Shown here: one piece after another, positions 1-7,346 of the stretch
How the letters are laid out: each line of letters begins with the position of its first letter
Numbering within the stretch: position 1 is the stretch's first letter
Origin: Deltaproteobacteria bacterium
GTDB taxonomy: Bacteria; Myxococcota; Myxococcia; Myxococcales; 40CM-4-68-19
Assembly: GCA_005879095.1 (NCBI GenBank)
Contig: VBLM01000234.1
Coordinates: forward strand, 1-12,319
Direction of reading: 5' to 3'
DNA: 12,319 nt
Program-made: the position numbers and the translations under genes
Notes under the pieces: model-generated
What the model was told of the DNA's origin: nothing
What the model saw: only the letters and a program-made list of their open reading frames with translations
Database searches by the model: none

Positions 1-1134
1 GGCCGCGCCCGCTTCGCCGACGACGACCTTGTCGCCCTCGGCGAGCCCATCGATCACCTCGCTGCGCTGGCCGTCGGAGAGTCCGACGCGGACGGTGACC
101 GGCACGAGCTTGCCGGTTGCGTCGAGCTTGTAGACGCGCCCCGGCCGGCCGGGTCCCTGCTGCGGCGAAGCGCCCTCGGGCTTTCCGCGCGAGGCCGCGG
201 TCGCGCCGCGCGCCATCGGCGCTCCGCCGCCGCTGCGCTGCTGCGGCGCGGCTGCCGGTTCGGCAGCGCCGGTGTCTTCCGGCCGGAAGCGAAGCGCCGC
301 GTTCGAAACGCGCAGTGCGTCATCCTTGTGCGCGGTGGTGATGGTGACCGAAGCGGTCATTCCCTGCCGCAGCTTGCGATCGGGATTCGGCGCGTCGATC
401 ACTGCTGCGTACGTGACGACGTTCTGGATCGTCGTCGGCGCCTGCCGCACTTCGCGGATGCTGCCGGTGAAGGTCTCGCCCGGATACGCATCGACGGTGA
501 ACTTCGACTCCGCTCCTTCGTGGACCTTGCCGACGTCGGCCTCGTCGATGTTGGCGAGGATCTGCATCTTGGTGAGGTCGTTGGCGATGAGGAACAGCGT
601 GGGCGCCTGGAACGCAGCCGCGACGGTCTGCCCGACGTCGACGTTGCGCGAGACGACGATGCCGTCGATCGGGCTGGTGATGCGCGCGAACGCGACGTTG
701 GTGGCGGCCATGTCGCGGTCGGCCTTGGCCTGCAGCACCGCGGCCTTGGCAGCGCTGAGCGCGGCCTTATTCGAATCGCGCGTGGCGGTAGCGGTATCGA
801 CGTCGGCCTGCGCGATCAGGTTGCCTGCCCGCAGCTCGAGATCGCGCTTCAAGATCCGCTCCGAGTCCGCCAGCGCGGCGGCGGCCTTCTCGACGTTGGC
901 CCTGGCCGACTGCAGCGTCGCGTCGGCCTTCTCCTGCTGGGCGTTGAAGAGCCGCGGATCGAGCGTGGCGAGCAGCTGCCCCTTCTTCACCTTGCTGTTC
1001 CAGTCGACGTAGACGGTGGCGTTGACGATCTCGCTCACCGGACCGCGCGTGACGGCCTCGGTGCGGTAGCTCGTGCCGTCCTTGCGCCCGCAGGCGAGGG
1101 CGAGCAGAAGAAGGAGCGGCAGCAGGCGCGGCAT
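1..1134 (-). CDS. MacA/HlyD-type efflux periplasmic adaptor lipoprotein (3' end cut by window edge)
   Basis: The frame is open for 378 codons from ATG at 1134 to base 1 with no stop, so the C-terminus lies outside the window. The N-terminus MPRLLPLLLLLALAC is a lipoprotein signal with Cys15 as the lipidated residue. Then come a short lipoyl-domain start, an alpha-helical hairpin rich in Ala/Lys/Glu (about residues 60-125), the second lipoyl half (ITSPIDGIVVSRNVDVGQTV), a beta-barrel, a Gly/Pro/Ala-rich linker (about 284-325) and the membrane-proximal domain. This is the MacA-like order, and VYVDWNSKVKKGQLLATLDP is typical of that branch. Such adaptors usually link an ABC (MacB-like) or RND pump to TolC; the partner would be beyond the left edge (inference). 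Residues 40-41 go directly from ATG-type lipoyl strand sequence to VYVDWN. About 20 residues normally found there, including a VQVGSQVSG-like stretch, are missing. No Shine-Dalgarno is evident before the start. It follows the MarR gene by 104 bp on the same strand. Confidence 0.85.
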   Translation of the reverse strand, partial: MPRLLPLLLLLALACGRKDGTSYRTEAVTRGPVSEIVNATVYVDWNSKVKKGQLLATLDPRLFNAQQEKADATLQSARANVEKAAAALADSERILKRDLELRAGNLIAQADVDTATATRDSNKAALSAAKAAVLQAKADRDMAATNVAFARITSPIDGIVVSRNVDVGQTVAAAFQAPTLFLIANDLTKMQILANIDEADVGKVHEGAESKFTVDAYPGETFTGSIREVRQAPTTIQNVVTYAAVIDAPNPDRKLRQGMTASVTITTAHKDDALRVSNAALRFRPEDTGAAEPAAAPQQRSGGGAPMARGATAASRGKPEGASPQQGPGRPGRVYKLDATGKLVPVTVRVGLSDGQRSEVIDGLAEGDKVVVGEAGAA

Positions 1135-1238
1135 GCGCGTCAGACCGTAACGACCGCGATCGTCGACAGTCAATGCAAGGATCGCGCCCGAAACAGGCAC
1201 GCAACATTGTCGGTGCATGACCATCTGCAAGCGGAGGC

Positions 1239-1670
1239 CTATTTCTGCGGGATCATGCGCCAGAGAAGGTTGCGCAGGGCGCGGCGGTCGTCGCGGTCGA
1301 GCGGCGCGAGGATGTCCTCGACGGCGGATTCGACCAGCGGCCGGCCGGCTTCGAGGCGCGCCTTTCCTTTGCGGGACAGCTTGACGAGCACGACCCGCCG
1401 ATCATTGACGGGCTTCTTGCGGCTCACCAGGCGGTCGCGCACCAGGTCGTTCACCAGGCGGGAGATGCCGGCGGCGTGCTGGCCGAGCCCTTCCGCCAGG
1501 GCGACCTGCGGCATCGTGCCGAGGAGATCGAGGTAGGCGAGCGCCTGCCAGGCCAGCATCGACTGTCGCTCGGACTCCAGCCGCTTGCCGGCTTCGGTGA
1601 AAATCAGGCGGCGAACGCGCATGATGCCGCGGCCGATTTCATCGGTGAGCAACCTGTCCGGGGAGATCAT
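1239..1670 (-). CDS. MarR-family transcriptional regulator
   Basis: This 143-residue protein has the usual MarR length. Helices near residues 38-60 lead into the recognition region (VALAEGLGQHAAGISRLVND, about 56-75). The wing contains the family signature DRR (Asp90-Arg91-Arg92) followed by VVLVKLSRKGKARLE, and a C-terminal helix ends at RMIPQK. MarR proteins are dimeric cytoplasmic repressors, often released from DNA by phenolic or toxic ligands, and commonly sit beside the efflux genes they control. This gene lies between two efflux units: it is divergent from the RND operon and upstream of the MacA-like adaptor on its own strand. The start at 1670 is 20 bp from the nearest palindrome of the operator array, so autoregulation is likely. 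A purine run (GAAAGGG) lies about 10 bases upstream as a weak ribosome site. No Cys pair suggesting OhrR-type redox sensing is present; the protein has no cysteine at all. Confidence 0.9.
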   Translation of the reverse strand: MISPDRLLTDEIGRGIMRVRRLIFTEAGKRLESERQSMLAWQALAYLDLLGTMPQVALAEGLGQHAAGISRLVNDLVRDRLVSRKKPVNDRRVVLVKLSRKGKARLEAGRPLVESAVEDILAPLDRDDRRALRNLLWRMIPQK

Positions 1671-1690
1671 CGCGCCCGCAACCCTTTCGA

Positions 1691-1746
1691 TGAAACGGTT
1701 TCAATGAAACGATTTCAGCTGAAAAAGTTACAATGAAACGATTTCA
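1691..1746. promoter_or_regulatory. Tandem operator array of four 13-bp palindromes
   Basis: Four copies of a 13-bp inverted repeat lie nearly end to end: TGAAACGGTTTCA at 1691-1703 (perfect, 6-bp arms around a central G), TGAAACGATTTCA at 1705-1717, a degenerate TGAAAAAGTTACA at 1720-1732, and TGAAACGATTTCA at 1734-1746. Start-to-start distances are 14, 15 and 14 bp. The same bases can be read in the alternate register (GTTTCAATGAAAC at 1698-1710, TTTCAGCTGAAA at 1713-1724), so the true half-site order is not settled. The array fills the gap between the divergent MarR gene and the RND operon, as expected for repressor sites controlling both. Binding by the adjacent MarR protein is inferred from position. 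The motif with a central CG also resembles operators of other repressor families such as LacI. Confidence 0.75.
1729..1734 (+). promoter_or_regulatory. Possible -10 box (TACAAT) of the RND operon
   Basis: TACAAT matches the bacterial -10 consensus at five of six positions and stands out in this GC-rich DNA. It lies at the junction of the third and fourth palindromes, so a bound repressor would block it. The region 16-18 bp upstream (TGAAAC, inside the second palindrome) is a poor -35. Transcription would begin near 1740, after the ATG at 1733. That argues for the GTG at 1793 as the adaptor start. Prediction only. Confidence 0.35.
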
Positions 1747-1754
1747 CGCGCAAT

Positions 1755-1786
1755 GGTTGCGTTTGCAACCGCTTCCGGGTAGAAGC
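1755..1786 (+). other. Two adjacent short hairpins in the presumed 5' leader of the RND operon
   Basis: GGTTGC-GTTT-GCAACC (1755-1770) is a perfect 6-bp stem with a 4-base loop. It is followed with no gap by GCTTC-CGGGTA-GAAGC (1771-1786), a 5-bp stem with a 6-base loop. The second hairpin ends 6 bases before the GTG start at 1793 and includes the purine stretch that would have to serve as ribosome site. If the transcript starts near 1740 both hairpins would be in its leader. The first could instead be a DNA operator. No run of T follows, so it is not a typical terminator. Confidence 0.4.
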
Positions 1787-1792
1787 GCGCGG

Positions 1793-2932
1793 GTGCGCAC
1801 CGCCTGTCTCCTTTTGCTCGTCGGCGCCGCCTGTACCAAAGGCGCCGGCGACGCCGCCCGCACCCGGCCCCCGCCGCTGGTCGCCGTCGCGCGCGTCTCC
1901 GTCCGCGACGTCGAAGAGACCGTCCGCGCGCCCGTCGATCTCCGCCCGCTCCTCCAGGCCGACGTCGGCGCCAAGACGCTCGGCTATCTCGATGCGGTCC
2001 TCGTCGACCGCGGCGACCGGGTCCACAAGGTACAGCTGCTGGCCACCGTGCGCCCGAGCGATCTTCCCGATCAGCTCGCCGCCGCCCGCAGCGCCGCCGC
2101 CCAGTCCGACGCCGCCGTCGCGATGGCTCGCGCCAACCTCGACCGCGCCCGCGCGCTGGCGCCATCCGGCCGGATCTCGAAGCAGGAGCTGCAGCAGGCC
2201 GAGACCGCGCTGGCCGCCGCCGAAGCTACCCGGGCCGGCGCGCGCTCGCAGGTCGGCGGCCTGGCGGTCCGACTAGGCGAGACCCGCATCACCAGCCCGC
2301 TCGACGGCGTCGTCTCGCAGCGCCGCCTCGACCCCGGCGCGCTGGTCGGCCCCAGCTCGAACAATGGCGCGATCCTGACCGTCGATCAGATCGACACACT
2401 GCGTCTTTTCGTCAGCGCCGCCGAAGGCGACGTGCAGCACCTCAAGCTCGGCCAGACCGCCCACCTCGAGCTCGACGCGATGCCCGGCCGCCGCTTCGAC
2501 GGCCGCGTCGTCCGCCTCGCGCCCTCGCTCGATCCCGCCACCCGCACCCTCGACGCCGAGGTCCACCTGCCGAATCGCGACGGCCTCCTGCGCGCCGGCA
2601 TGTACGGCCGGGCCTCGATCGTCACCGGCGTCCACCCCGGCGCGATGACGGTCCCGGTCGGCGCCGTACAGATCAGCAACGGCCGCAACTTCGTCTACGT
2701 CCTGCGCGGCGACCGCGTACAGCGCCGCGAAGTGCAACTCGGCGTCGACGGCGAGGACTGGCTCGAAATCCGCTCCGGCCTCGGCCCCGACGACGAGGTC
2801 GTCTCCGCCGGCCTCGAGGGACTGAGCGATCAGGCCCAGGTCCGCCCCGCCCGCGGCGTCGAATTGTTCGGCAACCCCGGCGAGCTGCGCGGCGCGCAAG
2901 TCAAACCGCCGCCCTCGACCGTCAAGGACTAA
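1793..2932 (+). CDS. RND efflux periplasmic adaptor lipoprotein (MFP)
   Basis: This is the first gene of the tripartite RND operon; the adaptor bridges the inner-membrane pump to the outer-membrane channel. From GTG 1793 the product has 379 residues and begins with a compact lipoprotein signal (VRTACLLLLVGAAC, Cys14 lipidated). The frame also reaches an ATG at 1733, but that ATG lies inside the operator array, MKRFH there is simply the palindrome translated, and the putative -10 box overlaps it, so I chose 1793. Order: first lipoyl half (VGAKTLGYLDAVLVDRGDRV), alpha-hairpin of Ala-rich heptads with an RLS-like tip (RARALAPSGRISKQEL), second lipoyl half (ITSPLDGVVSQRRLDPGALV), beta-barrel (LRLFVSAAEGDVQHLKLGQT) and membrane-proximal domain (VPVGAVQISNGRNFVYVLRG). 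The lipoyl domain is complete here, unlike the adaptor at the left edge. The stop is 3 bp before the pump gene. Confidence 0.88.
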   Translation: MRTACLLLLVGAACTKGAGDAARTRPPPLVAVARVSVRDVEETVRAPVDLRPLLQADVGAKTLGYLDAVLVDRGDRVHKVQLLATVRPSDLPDQLAAARSAAAQSDAAVAMARANLDRARALAPSGRISKQELQQAETALAAAEATRAGARSQVGGLAVRLGETRITSPLDGVVSQRRLDPGALVGPSSNNGAILTVDQIDTLRLFVSAAEGDVQHLKLGQTAHLELDAMPGRRFDGRVVRLAPSLDPATRTLDAEVHLPNRDGLLRAGMYGRASIVTGVHPGAMTVPVGAVQISNGRNFVYVLRGDRVQRREVQLGVDGEDWLEIRSGLGPDDEVVSAGLEGLSDQAQVRPARGVELFGNPGELRGAQVKPPPSTVKD

Positions 2933-2935
2933 GCC

Positions 2936-5900
2936 ATGTGGCTGACCCGGCTCGCGCTGCGCAATCCGGTCCTGATCCTCATGATGTCGCTGATGACGCT
3001 CGCGCTCGGCTTCGTCTCGGTGCGCCACCTGAGCGTCGATCTCTTCCCCGACATCACCGTCCCGCTCATCCGTGTCGCCATTTTTTATACCGGCGCGGGG
3101 CCGGTCGACATCGAGAAGTCGATCACCATGCCGGTCGAGCGCGCCGTGTCGGCCAGCCCTGGCGTCGACCGCGTCGAGAGCGTCAGCAAGCAGGGCGTGT
3201 CGCTGGTCAGCGTCTGGTTCCAGTTCGGCACCAACCTCGACAACGCCCAGTTCGACGTCAGCCAGCGGATCGCGCAGATCATGAACGCGCTGCCGCCGGG
3301 CATCCAGCAGCCGTTCAACATCAAGTTCGACATCACCAACATCCCGGTGACGGTGGTTGCGGTCGGCTCCGACGAGCTCGACGAGAAGCAGCTCTACGAC
3401 CTCGCCCTGAACACGATCGAGCCGCAGCTCGAGCGCATCCCGGGCGTCGCGTCGGCCAACCCCGGCGGCGGCAAGGTGCGCGAGATCGAAGTGCAGCTCG
3501 AGCGGGAAGCTCTGCGCGCCCGCGGCCTCGGTCCGCTCGAGGTCGTCAACGCGGTGCGCACCAGCAACCTCCTGATGCCGAGCGGCAACCTCCGTGTCGG
3601 CGACCGCGACTACAACGTCTTCGCCAACACCCAGTTCCAGCAGGCGAAACCGCTCGGCGACGTCGTGGTCCGCCCGCCGATCGCGATCGGCAACCGCATC
3701 GTCCCGCCAGTCCGCATCAGCGACGTCGCCCAGGTCCGCGACTCGACCGCCGATCAGAACGAGATCGTTCGAATCAACGGCCAGCGCGGCGTCTACCTGC
3801 GCGTCCTGAAGCAGCCGGGCGCGAACAGCATCGGCGTCGTCGACGCGGTCCGCGCCGCGCTTCCGAAGCTGCGCGGCGTGCCGCCCACCGTGAAGCTCGC
3901 CATCTCCTTCGACCAGTCGAGCTACATCCGCGCCGCGGTCAAGGCGCTCGAGCACGAAGCGGTGCAGGGCGGCATCCTCGCCATCCTCGTCATCCTCGTC
4001 TTCCTCGTCAGCCTGCGCGCCACCGCGATCGTCGCCGTCGCGATCCCGCTCAGCATCGTCGCGACTTTCGTCCTGCTCTTCTTCAGCGGCCAGACGCTGA
4101 ACGTCTTCACCCTCGGCGGCCTCGCGCTCGGCGTCGGTCGACTCGTCGACGACAGCATCGTCGAGCTGGAGAACATCCATCGCCATCTCGCTCTGGGCCA
4201 GAACCGGCGGCAAGCCGTGCTCTCTGCCGCGCAGGAAGTGGCGATGCCGATCCTGGTGAGCACGATCACGACGATCGTCGTCTTTTTCCCCGTCCTGTTT
4301 CTCTTCGGCATCGCGCGCAACCTCTTCCTCCCGCTCGCGTTGACGATCTCGTTCGCGCTGATCATGAGCTTCTTCGTCTCCCGCACGGTGACACCGCTGT
4401 TGTGTCTGATGGTCATGCCGGGCGTCGAACACGAGCAGCGCGGCTTCGGGAAGTGGTTCACGGAAAAGCTCGAGCGCCTCGACGATGCCTACGCCGGCGC
4501 GCTCACCTGGGTGCTCCACCACCGCGGCCGCACCATCCTCGTCATCCTCGCCTTCTTCGCCGGCTCGCTCTTCTTGAGCAAGCGCATCGGCACCGAGTTC
4601 TTCCCCGAGAGCGACGAGTCGCAGTTCCAGCTCACCTACAAGACGCCGATCGGCACCCGCGTGGAGAGAACGGAGCAGGTGGCGATCAAGCTCGAGAAGG
4701 CGGTCAAGAAGGCGCTGCCGGGTCTCTACACCACGATGATCACCGACAGCGGCCTGCCCGCCGGGCGCACCGCGATCTTCAGCCCGAATACCGGCCCGCA
4801 CGCCGGCAACCTCCAGGTCAACCTGCTCCCCACGGGCCAGCGCAACGTCTCCGACAACACCGCCGCCGAGAGGCTGCGCAGCGAGATCCAGGGCACGCTG
4901 CCGGGCACGCAGCTCTACTTCTTCGTCGGCGGGATCGTGAAGCGCATCCTCAACTTCGGCTCCGCCGCGCCGATCGACGTCGAGATCCTCGGCTACGATC
5001 TCGAGCAAGGCGCCCTCTACGCGCGGCAGGTCCACGAAGCGATGCGCGCGCTGTTCGACAAGGACGGCAAGCCGCTCCTCACCGACGTGCAGATCTCGCG
5101 CGAAGAGAACTATCCCGAGCTCGACGTGGTCGTCGATCGCGAGAAGGCCGGCCGCCTCGGCCTCTCCGAGCAGGACATCGCGACGAGCGTGCTGACCAGC
5201 CTGACGGGGTCCTCGCAGCTGCAGCCGACGCAGTTCATCGATCCGGTCACCGGCAACGAATACTTCATCAACGTCCGCATGGACGACCGCTTCCGCTCGC
5301 ACGTCGCCGACCTCGAGGACATCTCCATCCGCACGCCGGCCGGGAATCTCGTTTCGCTGGCGAGCATCGCAAAGGTCAAACGATCGAGCGGCCCGGTGCT
5401 GATCAACCGCAAATACCTCCAACGCATCATCGACGTCACCGCCAACGTCGCGCCCGGCAAGGACCTCGGCAGCGCCAGCGCGGCGGTGGAAAGGGCGCTG
5501 CGCGATCTGCGTCCGCCCGAAGGATTCAGCGCCGGACTGTCCGGTCAGGCCCAGGCGCAGAAGGAGGCCTTCAGCGGCCTCTCGCTCGCGGCGTTGATGG
5601 CCATCGCGCTCGTCTACATGGTGCTGGCCTCCCAGTTCCGCTCGCTGCTCGATCCGCTGGTGATCATGTTCAGCGTCCCGCTCGGCGTCTCCGGCGTGTT
5701 CCTCGCGCTCTGGATCACCGGCACGACTTTGAGCGTCAACAGTTTCATGGGCATCATCATGATGGTCGGCATCGTGGTCTCGAACGGCGTGCTGCTGGTC
5801 GACTTCGCCAACGTCCTGCGCGAGCGGGACGGGTTGCCGATCGTCGACGCGGTCGTCCGCGCGGGCCGCACGCGGCTGCGGCCCATCCTCATGACCACCA

Positions 5901-6112
5901 TCGCCACCATCGTCGGCCTGATCCCGATGGCGATCGGCATCGGCGAGGGCAGCGAAACCAACCTGCCGTTGGCGCGCGCGGTGATCGGCGGCCTGACAGT
6001 CTCGACGTTCTTCACGCTGTTCCTGGTGCCGGCGCTGTATTCGATCGCCGACCGGTGGCGCAAGCCGCACCCGGCGGAAGAAGAGGAAGACGTTGCGCAC
6101 GCTCCTGCTTAG
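2936..6112 (+). CDS. RND multidrug efflux transporter, inner-membrane pump (HAE1/AcrB-like)
   Basis: At 1058 residues it has the normal size for a proton-driven RND exporter. After TM1 (about residues 9-29) comes a large periplasmic porter loop beginning LSVDLFPDITVPLIRVAIFY, then TM2-6, a second periplasmic loop (about 555-880) and TM7-12. TM4 carries GRLVDDSIVELENI with Asp405-Asp406, equivalent to the AcrB proton-relay pair Asp407-Asp408. TM11 keeps RLRPILMTT with the conserved Arg. In TM10 the AcrB Lys940-Asn941 position reads Ser949-Asn950 (GIVVSNGVLLVDFA), so the usual relay lysine is absent. An AAGGA ribosome site at 2924-2928 lies 7 bases before the ATG. The gene ends in an acidic tail (EEEEDVAHAPA) that overlaps the TolC-like gene by 20 bp. 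Substrate cannot be told from sequence; heavy-metal CusA-type is less likely than a drug/organic-compound pump. A long antisense frame here is a codon-bias shadow. Confidence 0.95.
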   Translation: MWLTRLALRNPVLILMMSLMTLALGFVSVRHLSVDLFPDITVPLIRVAIFYTGAGPVDIEKSITMPVERAVSASPGVDRVESVSKQGVSLVSVWFQFGTNLDNAQFDVSQRIAQIMNALPPGIQQPFNIKFDITNIPVTVVAVGSDELDEKQLYDLALNTIEPQLERIPGVASANPGGGKVREIEVQLEREALRARGLGPLEVVNAVRTSNLLMPSGNLRVGDRDYNVFANTQFQQAKPLGDVVVRPPIAIGNRIVPPVRISDVAQVRDSTADQNEIVRINGQRGVYLRVLKQPGANSIGVVDAVRAALPKLRGVPPTVKLAISFDQSSYIRAAVKALEHEAVQGGILAILVILVFLVSLRATAIVAVAIPLSIVATFVLLFFSGQTLNVFTLGGLALGVGRLVDDSIVELENIHRHLALGQNRRQAVLSAAQEVAMPILVSTITTIVVFFPVLFLFGIARNLFLPLALTISFALIMSFFVSRTVTPLLCLMVMPGVEHEQRGFGKWFTEKLERLDDAYAGALTWVLHHRGRTILVILAFFAGSLFLSKRIGTEFFPESDESQFQLTYKTPIGTRVERTEQVAIKLEKAVKKALPGLYTTMITDSGLPAGRTAIFSPNTGPHAGNLQVNLLPTGQRNVSDNTAAERLRSEIQGTLPGTQLYFFVGGIVKRILNFGSAAPIDVEILGYDLEQGALYARQVHEAMRALFDKDGKPLLTDVQISREENYPELDVVVDREKAGRLGLSEQDIATSVLTSLTGSSQLQPTQFIDPVTGNEYFINVRMDDRFRSHVADLEDISIRTPAGNLVSLASIAKVKRSSGPVLINRKYLQRIIDVTANVAPGKDLGSASAAVERALRDLRPPEGFSAGLSGQAQAQKEAFSGLSLAALMAIALVYMVLASQFRSLLDPLVIMFSVPLGVSGVFLALWITGTTLSVNSFMGIIMMVGIVVSNGVLLVDFANVLRERDGLPIVDAVVRAGRTRLRPILMTTIATIVGLIPMAIGIGEGSETNLPLARAVIGGLTVSTFFTLFLVPALYSIADRWRKPHPAEEEEDVAHAPA
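6083..6089 (+). promoter_or_regulatory. Ribosome binding site supporting a TTG start for the TolC-like gene
   Basis: GAGGAAG lies 3-9 bases upstream of TTG 6093, inside the 3' end of the pump gene. There is no in-frame ATG near the N-terminus, and the reading from this TTG gives a clean signal peptide, so this Shine-Dalgarno supports TTG as the start. Confidence 0.6.
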
Positions 6113-7337
6113 TCTCCTGCTCGCTGCCCCGGCGCTCGCACAAGAGAAGTTGACGCTCGACGAAGCGGTGCGGCGGGCGTTGATCCGCAACAGCAGCGCC
6201 GTGATCGCGCAGCAGGAAATCCTCCGCGCCGAGGGCATCCTGCGCGAGCAGCGCGCGCCGTCGCTGCCGATCCTCACCGGCAACGCGGTCGACACGCGGA
6301 TCGATTCGGCGCGCTCGCTCGCCGGCCGCACCCTGACGCCGCTGGTGAGCCTCAACGCGAATCTGACGTTGACGGTGCCGCTGATCGCGCCGCAGCACTG
6401 GGTGCAGTGGTCGCACGCGAGCGATCAGGTCGGCGTGGCCCAGCTGTCGTCGGAGGAAGTGCGCCGCACGGTCGGCGTGGCCACCGCGCGGGCGTATCTC
6501 GGCGTGATGGCCCAGCACCGCCTGGTGGGTGTGACCACGCAGGCGCGCGACAACGCGAAGTCGCACCTCGACGACGCCCACGCCCGCTTCGAGGTCGGCA
6601 GCGGCAACCGCCTCGACGAAGTGCGCGCCGCCCAGGAGCTGGCCACGGACGAATCGCAGCTCTCCGCCGCACTGGCGGCGCTCGATCGATCGCGCGAGGC
6701 GCTCGGCGTGCTGGTCGGCGAGGAGGGCCCCGTCGAAGTCGAGCAGCAGGTCACGCTGCCCGCGCCGCCCGCTCCGGACGACGCGCTGCGCGAGGCCGAG
6801 GAAAAGCGCGCCGACGTCCGCGCGCAGAAGCTGCGCACCGAGGTCGCCCACCGCGTGCTGCGCGACAGCTGGGCCGACTACATGCCGCTGCTCTCGGCGG
6901 TGCTGCAGCCGTTCTACCAGACGCCGGCGACGGTGACGGTGCCGCAGACGGGCTGGCAGGCGCAGCTCGTCCTCACCTTGCCGATCTTCGACGGCGGCGC
7001 GCGCTACGGCTTGCGCCGCGAGCGGTCGGCGCTGCACGCCGAGGCGCAGGCCGACCTCGAGAACCTCTTGCGGCAGGCGCGGTCGGACGTGCGCGCCGGA
7101 TTCGAATCGCTCAAGCGCACCGACGAGAGCCTCGGCTCCGCGCGGCGGGCGGCGAAGCTCGCACACGAGGCGCTCGACATGACGATGCTCGCGTACCGCG
7201 AAGGGGCGACCAACGACCTCGAAGTCGTCGATGCAGAGCGCCGCGCGCGCGACGCGGATACGGCCGCGCTGGTCGCGGAAGATGCGGCGCGCCAGGCACG
7301 GATCGATCTGCTCTCTGCGAGCGGCCGGTTCCCTTGA
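6093..7337 (+). CDS. TolC-family outer-membrane efflux protein
   Basis: This is the third gene of the RND operon and would form the trimeric outer-membrane and periplasmic tunnel that receives substrate from the pump. The 414-residue product starts at TTG with a good ribosome site. It has a Sec signal peptide cleaved after Ala16 (LLLAAPALA-QEK). Two OEP repeats follow: the first opens LTLDEAVRRALIRNSSAV, a long helical stretch (about 115-215) includes RFEVGSGNRLDEVRAAQELA, and the second ends with AYREGATNDLEVVDAERR, the usual TolC-family helix signature. A strand region (LVLTLPIFDGGARYGL, about 290-305) matches the beta-barrel and pore-loop section. Length is typical. It overlaps the pump gene by 20 bp and ends 9 bp from the stop of the convergent propeller lipoprotein. 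The stops lie in a small 5-bp inverted repeat that is too weak to call a terminator. Confidence 0.93.
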   Translation: MRTLLLSLLLAAPALAQEKLTLDEAVRRALIRNSSAVIAQQEILRAEGILREQRAPSLPILTGNAVDTRIDSARSLAGRTLTPLVSLNANLTLTVPLIAPQHWVQWSHASDQVGVAQLSSEEVRRTVGVATARAYLGVMAQHRLVGVTTQARDNAKSHLDDAHARFEVGSGNRLDEVRAAQELATDESQLSAALAALDRSREALGVLVGEEGPVEVEQQVTLPAPPAPDDALREAEEKRADVRAQKLRTEVAHRVLRDSWADYMPLLSAVLQPFYQTPATVTVPQTGWQAQLVLTLPIFDGGARYGLRRERSALHAEAQADLENLLRQARSDVRAGFESLKRTDESLGSARRAAKLAHEALDMTMLAYREGATNDLEVVDAERRARDADTAALVAEDAARQARIDLLSASGRFP

Positions 7338-7346
7338 GAGCCGTGC

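Noticed and set aside
1141..1175. Separate promoter for the left adaptor (TTGACT and TACGGT on the minus strand)
   Set aside because: TTGACT is good, but the -10 matches only three of six bases and would place the transcript start at about the ATG, leaving no leader.
328..1536. 402-codon plus-strand frame opposite the left adaptor and the MarR gene
   Set aside because: It crosses two clear minus-strand genes and has Arg/Gly/Asp-rich low-complexity sequence without any motif.
2273..6355. A 1360-codon open frame antisense to the RND pump
   Set aside because: The translation is a low-complexity run of Arg, Asp, Glu, Ala, Val and His, as expected from the complement of a GC-rich gene with strong third-position bias. 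It has no domain, and the plus-strand RND pump is unmistakable.
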